Shown piece after piece: positions 58,786-64,000 of a DNA stretch of 64,000 nt. Every line of letters starts with the position of its first letter. Positions within the stretch are counted from its first letter, which is position 1. The notes below the pieces were generated by a model. The model had not been told where the DNA came from, ran no database searches, and saw nothing but the letters and a program-made list of their open reading frames with translations. Where the stretch lies: the NCBI GenBank assembly GCA_963971225.1, contig OZ020267.1, positions 110,626,163-110,690,162 on the forward strand, read 5' to 3'. A program made the position numbers and the translations under genes. The stretch comes from Melieria omissa (taxonomy: Eukaryota > Arthropoda > Insecta > Diptera > Ulidiidae).

Positions 58786-60139
58786 TTTTTACCACCGTGT
58801 CTTTAAAGAAACGGCAAATTTGAAAAATTCTGAAAATAACAGTTTCTAACGCATATTAAATATTTTTACATTATCGGAAAGCTACTTTCATTGGCTTTCA
58901 AACTGCGAACAACTATTTCCAAATTTTAGGGTTTCACTAAGTGTAAAACTGGTATAAACAGGACCACATTTTTTTAACAAACCACAGGGTTTTAACAAAA
59001 CACTTAATGCTGCTTACCAAAAAAACAAAGTTGACAAATTATGAAACTTTCAGTCTAGGGGGCGATAAAAAATGGGTTAAACACTCGTCATTATTATTTT
59101 TACTTAGTGGACGCTTGAGCCCAACTTTAACACTCACTGAGACTAAATGTACACTGGAATGCCCAACAATCCAAACTTATTTTTAATACATATTACTAAA
59201 AAATATAAATATTTTAAATTTTGAATTTTAATTTGGTTCCAAAAAAATACGCTTGAAATTCTTAAGACAAAAATTTGCAAAGAAGTTAGTCACTATAGAA
59301 TTTTTTTTATTATTTTATTGCATCGTTTTCTGAAAGAAAATCTTTTGCATAGTAAAATCAAAAATAAAAAGGTTCGAAAGAGATAAAATTGATGCAATTT
59401 TTGGGTTTTTAATTATTTATAATAAATAAATAAATAATAGAAAATAATGATTATATAAAAATTAAATAATAATAATATATGAATAAAAGTAAATAAATAA
59501 TAAAAAATAAATAAATAAATAGTTAAATTAAATTAATGAAAATAACTGAAATATTATTCAATGTTTTCAAATTGTTTATTTCTATAATTTTTAGTAAATG
59601 ATGATTTCTATATTTTGCCTTATTATTTAGCAAATCGAATCTTAAATAAAAATAAAAAAAAATCTTTGTAGAGTTAACAGTTTCAAAGCCAAATATGTTC
59701 CAAAGCTCTTGAAGTTTTTTGCTTTTAATTTCAAGAACATTTCAAAGCTTTTTAGAATTTTTATTAGGTTTTAATTTTAGAACTAGTAACTACTGGCTTT
59801 GCTAAGCTTTCAAGTAAGACAGAATGAGTGATTTCCCCTACATTAAATTTTATGTCACCAAAGCGTTACACTTTTTCTGCTTTCTCTCAACTAAAGAGCA
59901 GTTTATGCAGCTCTTATAACATCTCCCTCTCTCTCTTAGAAAATGCAACTCTCGTAGCTTAAAGTTCATTGATGCTTTGTCTCAACTTTTGTACTGTTGC
60001 TTCAAAAGCATTTAGCATTTACATTTTAAAGCTTCATTCTACATGTTTGATACTGTTAGACCTGGTATCGTTTTATAACTATTTTCTACATGTTTGAAAC
60101 TGTTAGAACTAGTATCGTTTTATAACTGTTTCAACGATA
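58786..60139. other. No gene seen; one 47-bp duplication
   Basis: AT-rich. TTCTACATGTTTGATACTGT at about 60037 and TTCTACATGTTTGAAACTGT at about 60084 start two tandem 47-bp copies beside the Tc1-like element. Confidence 0.55.
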
Positions 60140-60340
60140 TACAGTATTGTGCGAAACCTAAGCAACTTTTGTATTACTCATGAATAAAACTCCATATTTG
60201 CCAATAGTTCAATTCGAAGTGGGAATAATTTTATATTTATGTAATGCTCAGAATGTAATTACAACAAATATATAAAAAAACCAAACATCAATTCACAAAC
60301 GGTAAAAACATTTACGAAAACGAAACAAACTCCAAAATTA

Positions 60341-61082
60341 TCAGGTGTACAACTTTGCTTCCGCCGTTTTTTTCCAAAATTAAAAGCTTTATTGCGAAAA
60401 AGTGCTTACAGATGTATTATTCAAAGTATTGTCCGTCGCTAGCGACAACTTTCTCCCATCTTTCCGGCAATTTTCGGATCCCGGCTCGAAAAAAGGAGTC
60501 CTCTTTTGACGCTATCCATGAAGCAATCCATTTTTCCAATTCTTCGAAGGATTGAAAATGTTGATCTGCCAGGCCGTGTGCCATCGAACGGAATAGGTGG
60601 AAGTCAGAAGGGGCGACATCTGGGGAATACGGCGGGTGGGGCAAGACTTACCATTTCAGCGTTTCCAGGTACTTTTTGACCACTTTTGCGACGTGAGGCC
60701 GAGCATTGTCGTGTTGGAGGATGACTTTGTCATGTCGCTCTTGATATTTTTAAAACGTTGAAACCACTCCCGACACGTTCTTTCACTCAGAGCAGCATAA
60801 CCGTAAGTTTCTGAGAGCATTCGATGCGCTTCAGCTGCATTTTTTTTCGAATTGTAACAGAAAAGTAAAACTTCCCGCAAATGGCGAGAATTGGGCACAT
60901 AAACGGACATTTTCGAGCGTGAATAATACGAAAACAAGAACAACTGTCACTGAAACGGCGATGACAATTCGTTAGACACTGTCCACACTCACTTTAAAGG
61001 CATTACCATCTATGTATTTCAACCAGCCTCAGCCGGTACAGCAACCTATCGGAAAACGGCGGAAGCAAAGTTGTACACCTGA
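60341..61082 (-). mobile_element. Mariner element, internally deleted, copy 2
   Basis: 742 bp with the same TCAGGTGTACAACTTTGCTT ends as copy 1, flanked by TA (60339-60340 and 61083-61084). Nearly identical to copy 1 over shared parts. Its larger central deletion removes everything between WFQRFKN and the GACAAAGTCATCCT stretch. The N-terminus is in frame (MSVYVPNSRHLREVLLFCYN), unlike copy 1. Confidence 0.95.
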
Positions 61083-61111
61083 TAGCTGTGCAAAACCTAA
61101 GCAACTTTATA

Positions 61112-61600
61112 CTAGTATTTGGTGTAATACCCTTTGCTTTGTATGACTGCAGCAAATCTTTTAGGCATTGACTCAATTAGGTTTAAAATTAGGGTTTCAG
61201 GTATTTTCCCCCATTCTTCTTTGAACTTTAAAAACAATTCGCCCCTATTACGAAAGCGTGTTCCACCCAGACGCTTTTTAAGAATGTCGAACAAATTTTC
61301 GATGGGATTCAAGTCCGGTGATTGGGCCGGCCAATCAAGGACTGTAATCCCATTTGAACTGAGCCACTCTTTTACCAACTTCGATGTGTGTTTCGGGTCA
61401 TTGTCGTGTTGAAACACCCATCGAAATGGCATATTGTCTTCAGCATAGGGCAGCATCTGGTTTTCTAAAATATCCTTATAGACAAAGCGATCCATTTTTG
61501 TCGAAATTTCGTGTACAGGGCCAAGACCAAAACCAGAGAAGCATGTCCAAATCATTACATTCCCACCGCCATGCTTTACAGTTCCTTTGCAGTAACGTTA
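61112..61600 (-). pseudogene. Tc1 transposase, C-terminal catalytic part
   Basis: An open frame with KHGGGNVMIWTCFSGFG, the second catalytic Asp in FQHDNDPKHTSKLVKEW and the DD34E Glu in SPDLNPIENLFDILKKRL, ending GYYTKY with a stop. The N-terminal DNA-binding domain and the first Asp region are deleted between 61600 and the right inverted repeat. Confidence 0.9.
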
Positions 61601-61950
61601 TGATAACCGTAATTCTAAAAGAGTAGCTGAAGCTAACAGAGTTGGTTACGTTTTGCACAGCGAATTTAGGTATAGGTATATTTAAATTTCGTTGATTTTT
61701 TTCTCGTTAGTGAGATTATATGTATTGCTTTGTAAATATTTGTTGTAATTACATTCTAAGCTTTAAAAAAATACCCCATTTTTTCGAATTTATCTCATTT
61801 GAAAATATTGTATTTTGTTCATAAGAAATGAAAAAGTTGCTTAGGTTTTGCACAATACTGTATTTTTATGGTAGAAGTCTGAAAAATTTGTTTAAATAAT
61901 TTTTTCATTTGTTTTTACTAATATTATGCCTGGGTGGACAATAAAGCTGC

Positions 61951-62085
61951 AGTGAAAAGGTTTTCGACACAGTAATAGGAAGTCGGCGGCGAAGAGGGAG
62001 ACCGGTTCTTCGGTGGAAGGATCAAGTTGTGAACGCTCTATCATCGTTTGGTGTAACTGTAACGGAAGAAGAGAGGAATGAATAG
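61951..62085 (+). pseudogene. Non-LTR retrotransposon C-terminal remnant
   Basis: The frame reads VIGSRRRRGRPVLRWKDQV, then NALSSFGVTVTEEERNE and a stop at 62083-62085. The RRRGRP..RW signature is typical of the extreme C-terminus of RTE/Jockey-type proteins. AAGTAAGTAATAATAA follows near 62129, as an element tail would. Confidence 0.6.
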
Positions 62086-62966
62086 AAATATTGCTTAACC
62101 CGATAACGAGTTGTTATGGTCACTGAGGTAAGTAAGTAATAATAACCACCTTGGAAAATACCATAGTTCTGAAAATTGTATAAGAAATTTGTTTAATATA
62201 AAAAATAATTCAGATAATGATAGAGTTTTAGGAAAAATAAAAAATATTCGTAAGGTAAAAAAATTGCCAAAATTCATCACAAGCCTTAGCAAAGACACTT
62301 AACCCATTAAAGCCGGGATTGTGATAAAATTTCATACACGACCTGGAATTGACCCAAAATGATCAGATCAGCTTTCTGTCTCTGCACGTTGCTGAGATAT
62401 TCATTGGGTATTTTTTACCCATTAGGCAGCAATGGTAGCTATTTTCCATACTTTTTCAAGTGATCAGCTAAACATGTGAACAAAAGTTGTATTGTTTACA
62501 GGTGAGTGGGAGGCAGATTTATGTGAAGATCTAAGGCCACTACGTTTCACCACATTTTCCACCTCCGGAAAATTCACAATTTTTGGAATCTGGTAACTCT
62601 AGCTAGATGACGGAATTGTAGGGTGACCTCAACTAGACTAAGGTAGTTCCATCTTTACCCAAACCATCCCTATCAATGATTTTGAGATATCCCTACCACG
62701 AACTTTTCTGTGATTTTTTAAAAAGACGATTTTCATGGGTAAAATTTTACCCATTAGGCAGCAATCAGTTAAAACCAAAAACTGCCTAAAAGATCAATTT
62801 GATCGGGAAGAACTATAGCTTAGCATACATCTACTTTAATAACAAATAAAATATATAAAGTATATAGAGTGAGTTGCTCAGCCTGGGTGCTTGAGGAATC
62901 GTCTCATTCAACTTGGTTTTTCGACTCCCTGTCACATCGAGAGAAATTAGAGAAGTGGATAAGTAT
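62086..62966. other. No gene seen
   Basis: Unique sequence. ACCCATTAGGCAGCAAT occurs twice (near 62418 and 62749), suggesting an old duplication or a diverged element. Confidence 0.45.
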
Positions 62967-63145
62967 CAGAGGTGCACACAGGGGGTTTTGGGGGTTCAAA
63001 AATTGCATACATACATACACAAAAATACAAAAATACATACGTACATACACAAAAAATGTTGGTACCAAATATGGTGTCGAATGGTATTCTGCTGTACGCA
63101 CTCTTCCCCTTCGCCACTCAAAATAAAATCCTTTATGCACCACTG
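62967..63145. mobile_element. hAT-like MITE, second family
   Basis: 179 bp with ends CAGAGGTGCA and TGCACCACTG, and the 8-bp duplication ATAAGTAT at 62959-62966 and 63146-63153. The subterminal GGGGGTTTTGGGGGTTCAAA resembles the MITEs at 28351 and 52887. The middle contains a CATA microsatellite. Confidence 0.9.
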
Positions 63146-63153
63146 ATAAGTAT

Positions 63154-64000
63154 AGACGAATTTTTATAAATCACTCTTTTACTCTTATCAACACAACTAC
63201 TGTAAGTGCCCATCACATCAATGCGAGTTCCATATCGCTTCGAATCCACTCATTCATCGAAATGACACAAAAATGTCTCCATCACACCAACTTTCACTTG
63301 ACACATATCCCAAATAAGCACTCAAACCCCATTACACTTTCCTTCACTGCCACACTTGACATAATTCTTCTTCATTCTTCACAGCAAGTAATGGCAATTT
63401 TAAAATCAAATCTTTATTGTTAACTCTTTAATGTCAGGCAATGAGCGGCCGCACACTACTCTTGTGCCGTCAAATTGAGCAAAATAAAGTACCCAACAGT
63501 CCGTACAACGCTGGCTGTCCATTATGTTTGCCCAATAACTGCACCGCACCCCCGCACACATCCTACTTACTCCTCCCCCTTCCCGCGTCAACTCTCCACT
63601 CATCACAACCGCACGTGCCTATGCCCAGCCAGCTTTGGCTGCACCATTGATAGGACTCGCTGCAGCCCCTTCAGCTGTCATTGTTATCGACATTTCATCT
63701 GCTTGCCAGCCTTCGGCTGTGCAACTTGCCGCTGCTGGCGCTTTTTCCATGCTTCGACTTCTTTGGCGCTTTGTCTGTGGCCCACAATGCCAGAGTGCGA
63801 CTTCTTCGGCTGCCACTCGTCCATGCGATTTGGCATTTGTAGGCGTATGCTGCCAGAGCCTCCTTGCCTTCTTTTTAACGCCCCCCCGCCCCTTCACACA
63901 GTTACTTTGGTCGACTTGTGCTCGAGCGCGCAACGCTTCTTACTTTCTCTGATTTTGCCGTTGTGCCGTTCGAGTATTTATGCGTCTGAGCCGGCTCATA
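63154..64000. other. No supported gene
   Basis: The 63635-63952 (+) and 63619-63933 (-) open frames overlap in a GC-richer stretch. Neither shows a domain, and both are more likely chance frames, though an exon of a gene to the right cannot be excluded. Confidence 0.4.

Larger units (their letters stand above)
60142..61860 (-). mobile_element. Tc1-like element with IR/DR ends, host of a mariner insertion
   Basis: Ends CAGTATTGTGCGAAACCTAA and complement, flanked by TA (60140-60141 and 61861-61862). Each long inverted repeat carries the end motif twice: GTGCRAAACCTAAGCAAC at about 60149 and 61087 on the left, its complement near 61839 and, diverged, near 61645 on the right. This is the inverted repeat/direct repeat layout seen in many Tc1 relatives. 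The matching TGTAATTACA blocks near 60255 and 61745 extend the repeats. A mariner occupies 60341-61082. Confidence 0.85.

Noticed and set aside
63619..63952. Overlapping 105-aa frames on both strands
   Set aside because: GC-richer DNA leaves both frames open by chance; no domain, splice sites or conservation evidence.

Overview
The window looks like euchromatic nuclear DNA from a brachyceran fly, plausibly a tephritid-like fruit fly. That identification is inference. It rests on fly-type protein sequences, short GT-AG introns next to long repeat-filled ones, high AT content and abundant mariner/Tc1 elements. Only three genes can be supported, and more than three quarters of the window is intron, satellite-like repeat or transposon.

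Genes. (1) A five-exon aquaporin of the Drip/Eglp type on the + strand (5337-8676, 251 aa). It has both NPA boxes, but the helix-5 selectivity-filter histidine is replaced by asparagine. (2) A two-exon CLIP-domain serine protease homologue on the - strand (15486-16773, 409 aa), whose catalytic serine is glycine, so it is probably a non-catalytic immune or clotting cofactor. A second, orphan CLIP exon lies 13 kb upstream (29814-30116, - strand) and ends in a compatible splice phase. (3) A nine-exon glycosyltransferase family 92 (DUF23) type II membrane protein on the + strand (37568-49039, 949 aa).

Mobile DNA by region. 9.8-12.9 kb: an RNase H-bearing non-LTR retrotransposon on the - strand. 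It is split by an 895-bp DNA element whose ends read as RAG-type recombination signals: CACAGTG heptamer, 13- and 23-nt spacers, ACAAAA nonamer, 5-bp target duplication. 14.7 kb: a deleted mariner. 20.7-22.8 kb: a Tc1-like element carrying a solo LTR and a full tRNA-derived SINE, each with its own target duplication. 25.5 kb: a TA-flanked palindromic MITE. 27.5-28.6 kb: a mariner broken by a hAT-like MITE. 39.8 and 60.3 kb: two internally deleted copies of one recent mariner, one in a satellite inside a GT92 intron, the other inside a Tc1-like element. 56.8-58.6 kb: a decayed IS630/Tc1-type element followed by a second non-LTR fragment.

Tandem repeats with periods from 5 to about 400 bp occupy much of the rest, including introns 1, 5 and 6 and the 3' flank of the GT92 gene and intron 1 of the aquaporin. 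The three genes show no functional link. Exon boundaries were placed by eye from reading frame, splice dinucleotides and phase; no transcript or database comparison was possible.
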